A stretch of DNA of 27,894 nucleotides from positions 1 through 27,894 of the forward strand of contig BNZR01000013.1 of NCBI GenBank assembly GCA_026001245.1, read 5' to 3'. The translations under genes were made by a program, and so were the position numbers. Each line of letters opens with the position of its first letter. The first letter of the stretch is position 1. The notes beneath the pieces were generated by a model. It saw only the letters and a program-made list of their open reading frames with translations, was not told the DNA's origin and did not search any database. Shown one piece after another: positions 6,147 to 13,058 of this stretch. Origin of the DNA: Clostridia bacterium (GTDB taxonomy: Bacteria; Bacillota_A; Clostridia; Oscillospirales; UBA929).

Positions 6147-7219
6147 GCGGCACGACGCACACCATTGACGACCTCAAACGGCTACAGGCCATGTCGTTTA
6201 ACCGCAAAATTCACGTAACTCAAACGCGCCTTGAAGAATTCCACCGACACTATAACGGCGCGGTATGCGTGAGTTTTAGCGGCGGCAAGGACAGTACGGC
6301 TTTAGCTGACCTTACGGCGCGAATGTTGAGGGTAATGTATCTAGACAATCCCGACCGCCGAAACGAATTGAACCTTGTCTTTTGCGATACAGGCTTAGAA
6401 TATCCCGAAATCAAGACTTTTGTGAGGACGTTCGCGGACTGGCTACGGACAACCTACGCGCCGCTTCCCGTTAATCTCGAAATCGTCCGCGCCGCCATGA
6501 CATTCCGCGACGTGCTAACAAAATACGGCTATCCTGTTATCAGCAAAGACGTGGCTAAAAGCCTAGAGGGCTACCGACGCGGCAAACAATGGGAGATTAA
6601 CAAAATGAACGGACTAAAAACCAACGGCGAGCCACAAAAACCCGCGTTCCGTAACCGATTCCAAAAGTTTATACCGCTTGCCGCCGCACCGTTTCAAATT
6701 TCCAATTACTGTTGTGACGTAATGAAAAAGCGTCCAATCAAACAATTCGAACGCCGCATGGGCTACGACGATATTACCGCAATTATGGCGGAGGAACGCG
6801 TTTTAAGAAAAACATCATGGCTAAAAACGGGCTGTAACAGTTTCGACAATGCCAAATCCAATCCAATGTCGTTTTGGTGTGAACAAGACGTATTGCTATA
6901 CCTCCGCGACTTCAAGATACCCGTTGCGCCCGTCTACGGCGGAATCACGGAATGTGACCCGCAAATACAGCTTGACGGCATGAACTCCGAGCGGAAACTT
7001 TGTACCACTGGTTTTCGGCGTACCGGGTGTATGTTTTGCATGTTCGGACTGAATCAAGACACCACGCCTAACCGATTCCAACGCATGAAACGGACGCACC
7101 CGAAGTTGTGGCGTTACTGTATTGAGGGTGGACACTACGAAAACGGCTTGCTTGTTCCCGACGCGGACGGTTTGGGAATCGGCAAAGTTTTAGACTATTT
7201 AGGCAAGTCCTATAATTGA
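6143..7219 (+). CDS. PP-loop phosphoadenosine phosphosulfate reductase-like protein
   Basis: The 358-residue protein has the PP-loop signature SGGKDS (residues 46-51) of the adenine nucleotide alpha hydrolase superfamily, followed by LVFCDTGLEYPEI (78-90), as in the CysH/DndC group. Two cysteine clusters are visible: YCCDVMKKRP (C190, C191) and, later, C287 with GCMFCMFG (C296, C299), which could bind an iron-sulfur cluster. CysH proteins reduce activated sulfate; DndC acts in DNA phosphorothioation. Phages often carry such genes, and the substrate of the phage forms is not established. GTG 6143 overlaps the previous stop by 4 bases. The longer C-terminal region compared with CysH favours a DndC-like or phage-specific role. 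Confidence 0.85.
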   Translation: MSGTTHTIDDLKRLQAMSFNRKIHVTQTRLEEFHRHYNGAVCVSFSGGKDSTALADLTARMLRVMYLDNPDRRNELNLVFCDTGLEYPEIKTFVRTFADWLRTTYAPLPVNLEIVRAAMTFRDVLTKYGYPVISKDVAKSLEGYRRGKQWEINKMNGLKTNGEPQKPAFRNRFQKFIPLAAAPFQISNYCCDVMKKRPIKQFERRMGYDDITAIMAEERVLRKTSWLKTGCNSFDNAKSNPMSFWCEQDVLLYLRDFKIPVAPVYGGITECDPQIQLDGMNSERKLCTTGFRRTGCMFCMFGLNQDTTPNRFQRMKRTHPKLWRYCIEGGHYENGLLVPDADGLGIGKVLDYLGKSYN

Positions 7220-7234
7220 GGGGGATAACAAGTT

Positions 7235-7498
7235 ATGGCACACACTTACTTTAACATCTGTGACGAATGCAAAGCGCACCTTGACCCCGGCGAAATATGC
7301 GATTGCGCGACGCGCAAGCACCACGAAGAATCAAAACATTTCAGAGCGGAGGATAAAAAAGATGGCGTACAACCCGAACTTGACGGACATCAAGCCTTGC
7401 CGCATATGCGGACAACCTATCCGGCTTATCCAAACCCGCCGAGAGGACGGCACACACGGGAAATATTGCCCCATCGAGCCGCAAGAAGTAGAAATTAA
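7235..7498 (+). CDS. Small zinc-ribbon-like phage protein
   Basis: GGGGGATAACAAGTT precedes ATG 7235. The N-terminal segment has CDEC-type spacing with a second pair: C9-x2-C12 and C22-x-C24, a likely small zinc-binding knuckle (ICDECKAHLDPGEICDCATR). Residues after about 45 overlap the next gene, which starts at 7362 in another frame, over 137 bases; that part is Pro/Arg/His-rich and is probably an unconstrained tail. The gene may have lost its proper stop codon. Function is unknown; similar short Cys proteins are common in Bacillota phages. Confidence 0.55.
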   Translation: MAHTYFNICDECKAHLDPGEICDCATRKHHEESKHFRAEDKKDGVQPELDGHQALPHMRTTYPAYPNPPRGRHTREILPHRAARSRN

Positions 7499-7712
7499 AC
7501 TTGACGGCGGCGGCGAAAATTTTATAGACCACGCGGGCTATCAAGTCATTGGCGTTGAGGTACACACGCCGCCCGCGCCGTCCGATATGCCGATTGACCC
7601 CAGCAAAATCCGCAAGTGGGAACGCGAAACGGGACAGAAAGCCCCGCGACCCTTAAACGACACATACGGATTCCGTCCCCACAAGCCGCAATGCAAACCA
7701 AAAACAAAATAG
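7362..7712 (+). CDS. Phage protein with N-terminal zinc-binding motif (116 aa)
   Basis: A GCGGAGGATAAAAAAG site precedes ATG 7362, which is a better start than the ATG at 7260 inside the previous gene. The N-terminus has C13-x2-C16 (CRIC) and, later, C36 (KYCPIEP), consistent with a small treble-clef or zinc-ribbon fold. A proline-rich middle (HTPPAPSDMPIDPSKI) leads to a basic tail (RPHKPQCKPKTK). No enzymatic motif is visible. It ends the first block of early genes; a 190-base non-coding stretch with two hairpins follows. Confidence 0.6.
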   Translation: MAYNPNLTDIKPCRICGQPIRLIQTRREDGTHGKYCPIEPQEVEIKLDGGGENFIDHAGYQVIGVEVHTPPAPSDMPIDPSKIRKWERETGQKAPRPLNDTYGFRPHKPQCKPKTK

Positions 7713-7746
7713 GACTTGCAACCGCAAGCCCCATTCCGCGAGATAC

Positions 7747-7808
7747 CGCCTAAACCGTGAAGCAAAGGCAATACCAACAACCACGTATAGTATATCACGG
7801 TTTAGGCG
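7747..7808. repeat. 14-base perfect inverted repeat upstream of the HUH gene
   Basis: CGCCTAAACCGTGA (7747-7760) and TCACGGTTTAGGCG (7795-7808) are exact reverse complements, separated by 34 bases that include an AT-rich TATAGTATA. It lies in the only sizeable gap of this region, about 100 bases before a rolling-circle-type replication gene. Such long-arm cruciforms are found at double-strand origins and at regulator binding sites. No T tract follows. Confidence 0.85.
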
Positions 7809-7836
7809 CGTTGTAAAGAGTTTCAAGCTAAAAATT

Positions 7837-7857
7837 TTACCGCGCCCGGCGCGGTAA
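7837..7857. repeat. Second hairpin upstream of the HUH gene
   Basis: TTACCGCGCC (7837-7846) and GGCGCGGTAA (7848-7857) are exact reverse complements around a single central C, giving a 9-base stem with a 3-base loop. A run AAAAATTTT lies just to the left. Read on either strand it lacks a proper T tract directly after the stem, so a structural or origin role is as likely as termination. Confidence 0.8.
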
Positions 7858-7905
7858 CGGGCTTGTAATGGTTATTATCAAGTCAACGAAGCCGAGGTGA
7901 AAGCC

Positions 7906-8790
7906 GTGAGAAATCGCCGCAAATCCTTTATCAGACAAAAGACCATTGATTGCGCCGACCAGTACCGAGAGGTGGACATATACAACCTGTCCGCCGATTC
8001 GCAAGAAGCCGTCAAGGGCAAACGGGCGACAAAAGCAAAAATCACAGCACCGAAGCAACAAGACCTAAACGACCGCCGCGCCCAAAACTATTTCAGACAA
8101 GTTGCAATGGCTAACTTTTTCGAGGGTGATTTAGCAATCCACGCCACCTACGACAGCGACCACTTACCCGCCACCGAGGAAGAAGCCGTAAATATCCGCC
8201 GCAACTTTATCCGCCGTATCGCCTATCAGTGCAAGAAGCGGGATTTACCCGAACCAAAGGTTTTGAATGTCGAGGAAATCAGCGACAGCGGGCGCATACA
8301 TCACCACATCTTGTTATCCTGTCAGCTGTCCCGCGACGCAATAGAAGACATGTGGCGGGAGACACGCAAAAAGGGACAGAAACAAGGGGACAGCCTAGGG
8401 CATATCAACGCCGACCGCATACAAGGCGACGTGCTAAAAATGGCGGAGTACATCAGTAAATCATTTTTTACAAACGATTCAGACCCGCCCGAAGCGGACG
8501 AACAACCCGCCGCGACCGTCGAGCCGACAAGCAAGCGCGGCAGACACAAAAACAAGCGGCGTTGGAGCGGAAGCCAAAACCTCACGCGCCCGACCGAGCG
8601 CACCAACGATAACGCCTTTTCCAGCCGCGAGGTTGAGCGACTGGCAAAACAGCGACCGCCCCGCGAATACTGGGAACAACGCTATGAGGGGTGGACGCTC
8701 TACGACAACGACAGCGTTGTGTACCGTCACAACGAACAAACGGGTTGGGGTATCAGTTTAAGGCTTCGACGCAAAGCCCCGCGCCGATAG
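7906..8790 (+). CDS. HUH-type rolling-circle replication initiator-like protein
   Basis: The 294-residue protein shows the signatures of HUH endonucleases: a first strand LAIHATYDSDHLP (residues 77-89), the metal-binding HUH-like motif RIHHHILLS (130-138) and a single catalytic tyrosine with a following lysine in AEYISKS (Y182, K185). HUH proteins nick one strand at an origin and stay attached through the tyrosine. This subgroup is common in phages and elements of Bacillota. GTG 7906 is preferred because GAGGTGA lies at 7894-7900; GTG 7897 overlaps that site. The C-terminal 100 residues are basic and disordered-looking in the middle. Two hairpins lie just upstream and may hold its target. Confidence 0.8.
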   Translation: MRNRRKSFIRQKTIDCADQYREVDIYNLSADSQEAVKGKRATKAKITAPKQQDLNDRRAQNYFRQVAMANFFEGDLAIHATYDSDHLPATEEEAVNIRRNFIRRIAYQCKKRDLPEPKVLNVEEISDSGRIHHHILLSCQLSRDAIEDMWRETRKKGQKQGDSLGHINADRIQGDVLKMAEYISKSFFTNDSDPPEADEQPAATVEPTSKRGRHKNKRRWSGSQNLTRPTERTNDNAFSSREVERLAKQRPPREYWEQRYEGWTLYDNDSVVYRHNEQTGWGISLRLRRKAPRR

Positions 8791-8802
8791 GGAGGGAACA
8801 AC

Positions 8803-9717
8803 TTGTTAATCGGACTGCATGACGCGGAGCGGGAACATCTCAAACATAAGACGTTCCCGAATTACGCGCTTATGAAAATCGCCGCCCATCACAAACAGCA
8901 AGGCGACACAGTAGAATGGTGGAACGCCCTTAAAAACCCGCTTTACGATACGGTCTATTCCTCCAAAGTCTTTGACTTCACGCCCGAAAATCCATACTTA
9001 CCGCCCGACACTATCAAAGGCGGCACGGGATACAGCGTCACCGCCAAACTACCGCTTGAAATCGACGACCAAAAGCCCGATTACAGCATTTACCCCGAAT
9101 GTGATTACGCGATAGGCTACATTACCCGTGGTTGTCCGCGCTCTTGCCGTTGGTGTGTCGTCCCGCAAAAAGAGGGCAACATCAAGCCCTATCGGGAGTG
9201 GCGCGACCTCATACGTCCCGACAGCGACAAGCTTATACTAATGGACAATAACATCTTAGCTTGTGATTACGGAGTGTCACAGCTTGCGGACATAGTAGGC
9301 AGCGGCGTAAAGCTCGACATCAATCAAGGCTTAGACGCAAGATTTGTCACAGCCGAAGTCGCCGCTATTTTCGCCCGCTTGAAGTGGATTAAATATATTC
9401 GCTTCTCTTGCGACACCACAGCACAGATTGAGCCGATATACCGCACCGCCGCATACTTTAAACTCCAACGTCTGCCGACAAGCAAGATTTTTATTTACTT
9501 GCTTGTAACGTCGGACATCACAAACGCCGCCGAGCGGGTGGACGCGCTGCGGGAAATCCCAAGCGTCACCATATACGCGCAAGCCGAGCGCAACGAGCGG
9601 CTAGGCATACGCCCGAACCCCGCGCAACTCGAATTTACAGGGAGCTATATCTACAGCGGCATATGGCGCAAGGAAACGTGGCGCGAATACTGCGAAAAAA
9701 GGAGGCTTACACCATGA
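8803..9717 (+). CDS. Radical SAM protein with B12-binding-like N-terminal domain
   Basis: The 304-residue protein has the radical SAM cluster CPRSCRWC (C111, C115, C118), which would bind a 4Fe-4S cluster and S-adenosylmethionine. The N-terminal 100 residues (FPNYALMKIAAHHKQQGDTV, then YSSKVF and IKGGTGY) match the degenerate B12-binding-like domain seen in phage radical SAM proteins. The substrate is unknown. TTG 8803 follows AGGGAGGGAACAAC; no better ATG lies nearby. Its stop overlaps by 4 bases the start of the next gene. Candidate roles are modification of DNA, RNA or a host protein; none is shown by the sequence. Confidence 0.85.
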   Translation: MLIGLHDAEREHLKHKTFPNYALMKIAAHHKQQGDTVEWWNALKNPLYDTVYSSKVFDFTPENPYLPPDTIKGGTGYSVTAKLPLEIDDQKPDYSIYPECDYAIGYITRGCPRSCRWCVVPQKEGNIKPYREWRDLIRPDSDKLILMDNNILACDYGVSQLADIVGSGVKLDINQGLDARFVTAEVAAIFARLKWIKYIRFSCDTTAQIEPIYRTAAYFKLQRLPTSKIFIYLLVTSDITNAAERVDALREIPSVTIYAQAERNERLGIRPNPAQLEFTGSYIYSGIWRKETWREYCEKRRLTP

Positions 9718-10046
9718 TAACCTTTACCGACAACCAAAACAACCGCGCCGTACATTGCGCGTTCTGCGGTGAGATTTTCGGGTATAAAACCCTCAAAGTC
9801 TTAAACTTCGGGAATCCCAAGAGCATGTTAAACGGCAATACGTACCTTTGCCCGGATTGTCTACGCGGTCTGCACACCGCCGCCCATCACACGCTTTTTG
9901 ACACTAAATGCGCCCATTGCGGGGGAATCCTTAAAGACGGCGAAATGTCTTACAAAATCGAGGAAGCCGACTTTGACCGCTATTGTAGCGAGGACTGCGT
10001 AAACGCCGAGATAGTCGGGCAATTCCGAGCGGGTGACGAATCATGA
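9714..10046 (+). CDS. Zinc-binding phage protein with four Cys pairs (110 aa)
   Basis: AAAAAAGGAGGCTTACACC precedes ATG 9714, which overlaps the stop of the radical SAM gene. Four cysteine pairs are visible: C15-x2-C18, C46-x2-C49, C66-x2-C69 and C91-x3-C95, enough for two zinc sites. The motif order (HCAFCGE, YLCPDCL, KCAHCGG, YCSEDC) resembles paired zinc ribbons. The upstream in-frame ATG at 9663 lies inside the preceding gene and is rejected. It probably binds nucleic acid or a protein partner; no specific role is known. The next gene overlaps by 4 bases. Confidence 0.65.
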   Translation: MITFTDNQNNRAVHCAFCGEIFGYKTLKVLNFGNPKSMLNGNTYLCPDCLRGLHTAAHHTLFDTKCAHCGGILKDGEMSYKIEEADFDRYCSEDCVNAEIVGQFRAGDES

Positions 10047-10270
10047 AATATCAAGATTTAAGTCCCGACGACCCAAACGAAATAGAGATTATCCACAAGG
10101 GATTTATTACGCACTTTCCAACAATATCAAGAAGAATATACAAGAAATCCACGGACGTAAAGGTTAGAGTACGCCGAGAAAAGGACGGAACACAAACACT
10201 ACGCTTCATGGCGGAGGGCGTTGGAATAACCGTAATCATTGACGGAAAGGACGATACCGACAATGTTTGA
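10043..10270 (+). CDS. Phage protein of unknown function (75 aa)
   Basis: ATG 10043 overlaps the stop of the preceding gene and its end overlaps by 8 bases the start of the first beta-class methyltransferase, so it belongs to the same transcript. The sequence alternates short charged and hydrophobic stretches (DVKVRVRREKDGTQTLRFM, then VGITVIIDGKDD), which fits a small beta-sheet protein. No motif is recognised. Confidence 0.55.
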   Translation: MKYQDLSPDDPNEIEIIHKGFITHFPTISRRIYKKSTDVKVRVRREKDGTQTLRFMAEGVGITVIIDGKDDTDNV

Positions 10271-10970
10271 CCTCAACAGTCTTTATAACGCCGACTGCAT
10301 GGACGCAATGAAAGACTTTCCCGACCGCTTCTTTGACCTTGCTATCGTTGATGTGCCATACGGGATAAACACGGGCGACTATAAGCGCGGAGGGCAACAG
10401 CACGGACACGCCGCCGCCGCGTCAACGGTCTACACGCGCAAAGACTGGTATAAAGCACCGCCACCCGCTTCGTACTTCTCCGAATTGCGCCGGATAAGCA
10501 AAAACCAAATCGTTTGGGGCGCAAACCATTTTATATCCCGCTTGCCGCTCGATTCGCCGTATTGGATAGTATGGGACAAGCAAAACGGCGATAACGGTTA
10601 CGCCGACTGCGAACTTGCATGGACATCTTTTAAGTCCGCTGTCCGTCAATTTTCATTCAAGTGGCAAGGTATGTTACAGGGCGACATGAAAAATAAAGAA
10701 TCCCGAATACACCCGACGCAAAAGCCCGTTGCCCTCTATCGGTGGTTACTCCAACGATACGCCGCGCCCGGCTACAAAATTATTGACACACACTCGGGGA
10801 GCGCGTCAAGCCTAATAGCCTGTTGGGAGATGGGACTTGATTTTATCGGATTCGAGATAGACACCGAATATTACACAAGCGCAAACGAGCGGCTACAAAG
10901 CGTCATGGCACAAGTCAGATTCGATATACCGCAATTTGCGGGAGGGGGGGCATACATTGAAATTCTTTGA
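10263..10970 (+). CDS. Beta-class DNA methyltransferase, first of two paralogs
   Basis: The 235-residue protein has the N6-adenine/N4-cytosine methyltransferase motifs in beta-class order: motif IV IVDVPYGI (D30-V31-P32-Y33) near the N-terminus, then HPTQKP (150-155), then the SAM-binding motif I DTHSGSAS (175-182). The catalytic motif is DVPY instead of DPPY; the effect on activity is unknown. It is clearly related to the gene at 13033 (MFDLNSLYNADCMDAM compared with MFTLNTLYNTDCMDAM). It probably protects phage DNA from host restriction. ATG 10263 is preferred to the upstream 10239 because alignment with the paralog begins exactly here. A run of seven G (10944-10950) sits six codons before its stop. 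Confidence 0.85.
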   Translation: MFDLNSLYNADCMDAMKDFPDRFFDLAIVDVPYGINTGDYKRGGQQHGHAAAASTVYTRKDWYKAPPPASYFSELRRISKNQIVWGANHFISRLPLDSPYWIVWDKQNGDNGYADCELAWTSFKSAVRQFSFKWQGMLQGDMKNKESRIHPTQKPVALYRWLLQRYAAPGYKIIDTHSGSASSLIACWEMGLDFIGFEIDTEYYTSANERLQSVMAQVRFDIPQFAGGGAYIEIL

Positions 10971-11100
10971 CTACGAGCGGGACGAAGACACAGACGATTA
11001 CGCCGACACAGATATTATTGTTGAACTTGCCGTTGTCGCTATCGTTTTAGTCATACTCGCCGTAACCTTTTTCGGAATCCCATTGATTTTTGGAGGTTAG
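10957..11100 (+). CDS. Small single-pass membrane protein (47 aa)
   Basis: TTG 10957 follows GGGAGGGGGGG at 10940-10950, a strong if unusual ribosome binding site. The frame gives an acidic N-terminal half (MKFFDYERDEDTDDYADTD) followed by one long hydrophobic helix (IIVELAVVAIVLVILAVTFF) and ends at TAG 11098. It overlaps the methyltransferase stop by 14 bases. A one-base loss in the G7 tract would fuse it to the methyltransferase. Its TAG overlaps the ribosome binding region of the next gene. Function unknown; a membrane-anchored accessory protein is the simplest reading. Confidence 0.6.
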   Translation: MKFFDYERDEDTDDYADTDIIVELAVVAIVLVILAVTFFGIPLIFGG

Positions 11101-11103
11101 AAA

Positions 11104-11490
11104 ATGCCGACGCCTAAACTACCTATCCCGACCGAGAGCCAAGAGCAAACCGCGCTATTTTCATGGGCGGGCTTGCAAAGCAACGTCTACCCCGAACTTG
11201 CCCTTTTATTTCATATTCCCAACGGCGGGAGCAGAAGTAAAGCCGAGGGCGGACGCTTCAAAGCCGAGGGCGTTAAAGCGGGCATTCCCGACATCTGCTT
11301 ACCCGTAGGGCGCGGGACATATCACGGTTTGTTTATCGAACTAAAGCGCATAGACGGCGGCAAGCTATCAAAGAACCAAGAATTGTGGATTAGTCGCCTT
11401 AACGCCTACGGCTACTTTGCTTGTATATGCCGAGGTTGGGAAGAAGCCAAAGACACAATCATATGGTACTTGAAACAGGAGGGGAAATAA
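11104..11490 (+). CDS. VRR-NUC domain nuclease
   Basis: The 128-residue protein is a stand-alone VRR-NUC, a minimal PD-(D/E)XK-type nuclease common in phages. Visible: ESQEQTALFSW (residues 11-21), the HIPNGGSR segment (37-44), GVKAGIPDICLP (56-67, with the catalytic Asp) and LFIELKR (75-82, the E-x-K of the active site), then GGKLSKNQELWI. Such proteins cut branched DNA during replication or repair. TTGGAGGTTAGAAA precedes the ATG. Its stop and the ATG of the C5 methyltransferase share one base (TAATG). Confidence 0.9.
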   Translation: MPTPKLPIPTESQEQTALFSWAGLQSNVYPELALLFHIPNGGSRSKAEGGRFKAEGVKAGIPDICLPVGRGTYHGLFIELKRIDGGKLSKNQELWISRLNAYGYFACICRGWEEAKDTIIWYLKQEGK

Positions 11491-13058
11491 TGCGGGAACT
11501 CACATTAGGCAGTCTGTTTGACGGAATCGGAGGATTCCCGCTTGCCGCCAAGAAATGCGGTATTCGGACCGTGTGGGCAAGCGAGATAGAGCCGAACTGT
11601 ATAGACATCACCCGCCGCCACTTCTCTGACATGCGCCACCTAGGTGACATCAGCAACCTACACGGCGGACAGTTGCCGCCCGTTGATATTATCAGTTTCG
11701 GCAGTCCATGTCAAGACCTAAGCGTGGCGGGCAGACGGCAAGGCTTAGACGGTGAGCGAAGCGGGCTTTTCAAAACCGCCGTAAGATTGATATACGAAAT
11801 GAGGGAAGCGACACATGGACAATACCCAACTATCGCTATTTGGGAGAACGTCCCCGGCGCATTCAGTAGCAACAGTGGGGACGACTTCCGCACCGTGCTT
11901 GAAGAACTCGCCAAGACCGATATTCCAAAGCCTAATAGTGGGAGATGGGCGGAAAGCGGAATGGTCAGAGTGTTACAGGGCGTCGGAAATCCCCTTAGCG
12001 TTGCGTGGCGCACACTTGATTGTCAGCACTGGGGAATCCCCCAACGTAGAAAGAGAATCTACCTTGTTGCAAGTTTTGGAAACGTCCCCGCCGACGAAAT
12101 ACAATTTATCCCCGAAAGCGTGTTACAGTATGCTACAAAGAGTAAGACGCAAGAAGCCCGGAAAATTCCCGCTTTTGGAAGCGGTATTGGAGAACCAAGC
12201 GGAAATATTTGCGACTTCGGAAGAACCGCCGACCGAATCTATATCAATCCCGACAAGTCCCGCACCATTACCGCCACCAACGGAGGACAAGGCAGCGCGA
12301 CAGGGCTTTATCTCTTGCCAATCTGCGACGGCGCGATACATGGGGACGCAAATGGAACAGGCATTGGCAACGACGGCGACCCCGCGCCGACACTCACAGG
12401 ACGCGACCGACACGGCATTGCGATTATCGAGGCTAGACCCATTGACCTCCGAAACGCCCTAAAAAACACCGAAGCGGCGGAATCTTGCGGCGCAGGTATC
12501 GGAGAATCGGGAGAATCAGAATATACTCTTACCGCCGAAATGCCGCACGGCGTGGCTATATGTTACGCGCCGAGCGGGTTTGGGGACTTCTCCGAAAGTG
12601 CGGACGTTACAGGAACATTACGGGCAAGCGCGGGACCTCACGGAGCGTCAAGCGCGAATCTTTTACTTGACGGGCGCGTTATCGCTATTGACCGAGCCGC
12701 CTACAATCAAGGCATAAACGCCAAGTTCAACATAGGCATAGACGAAGACGGGACGGCGTACACGCTCACGGCGAAAGGTCCCGGCGCGGTTTGCGCCGGA
12801 AAACCTATAGGCGTTGTAAGAAAACTAACACCCACGGAATGTGAACGGCTACAAGGCTTCCCTGACGACTGGACAAAAACAGGCGCAAGCAGACGCAAAA
12901 TCAGCGATTCGGCGCGGTATAAGGCTTTAGGTAACAGTTTAGCCACCGTATGCGCCGAGCGGGTATTTAGGGGCATACAATATGCCGTAAACCGCTATAT
13001 ACCGCCGTTTTTAGAAAAAAGCGAGGTGTCAGATGTTTACCTTGAATACGCTCTATAA
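11490..13058 (+). CDS. C5-cytosine DNA methyltransferase with repeated recognition region
   Basis: The 522-residue protein has the standard motifs: I FDGIGG (10-15), IV GSPCQDLS with catalytic C74, VI ENVP (119-122), VIII QRRKRIY (185-191), IX RKLTPTECERLQGFP (444-458) and X ALGNS (479-483). It transfers a methyl group from SAM to cytosine C5. Between motifs VIII and IX is an unusually long target-recognition region of about 250 residues with five related segments of the T-L/I-T-A...G-x-G type (around 258-273, 298-312, 344-358, 374-388 and 421-435). This resembles multispecific phage methyltransferases. AGGAGGGG precedes ATG 11490. Its end overlaps the next methyltransferase by 26 bases. Confidence 0.93.
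   Translation: MRELTLGSLFDGIGGFPLAAKKCGIRTVWASEIEPNCIDITRRHFSDMRHLGDISNLHGGQLPPVDIISFGSPCQDLSVAGRRQGLDGERSGLFKTAVRLIYEMREATHGQYPTIAIWENVPGAFSSNSGDDFRTVLEELAKTDIPKPNSGRWAESGMVRVLQGVGNPLSVAWRTLDCQHWGIPQRRKRIYLVASFGNVPADEIQFIPESVLQYATKSKTQEARKIPAFGSGIGEPSGNICDFGRTADRIYINPDKSRTITATNGGQGSATGLYLLPICDGAIHGDANGTGIGNDGDPAPTLTGRDRHGIAIIEARPIDLRNALKNTEAAESCGAGIGESGESEYTLTAEMPHGVAICYAPSGFGDFSESADVTGTLRASAGPHGASSANLLLDGRVIAIDRAAYNQGINAKFNIGIDEDGTAYTLTAKGPGAVCAGKPIGVVRKLTPTECERLQGFPDDWTKTGASRRKISDSARYKALGNSLATVCAERVFRGIQYAVNRYIPPFLEKSEVSDVYLEYAL

Noticed and set aside
7541..7798. Minus-strand frames in the 7.5-7.8 kb area
   Set aside because: They run through the coding sequence at 7362-7712 and the inverted repeat; no ribosome binding site.
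7837..7857. Intrinsic terminator on either strand
   Set aside because: The stem is strong, but there is no T tract directly after it on the plus strand, and on the minus strand AAAA comes before the T run; no minus-strand gene needs it.
11815..12462. 215-codon plus-strand frame inside the C5 methyltransferase
   Set aside because: Out-of-frame reading of the methyltransferase; Ser/Pro/Arg-rich with no motif.
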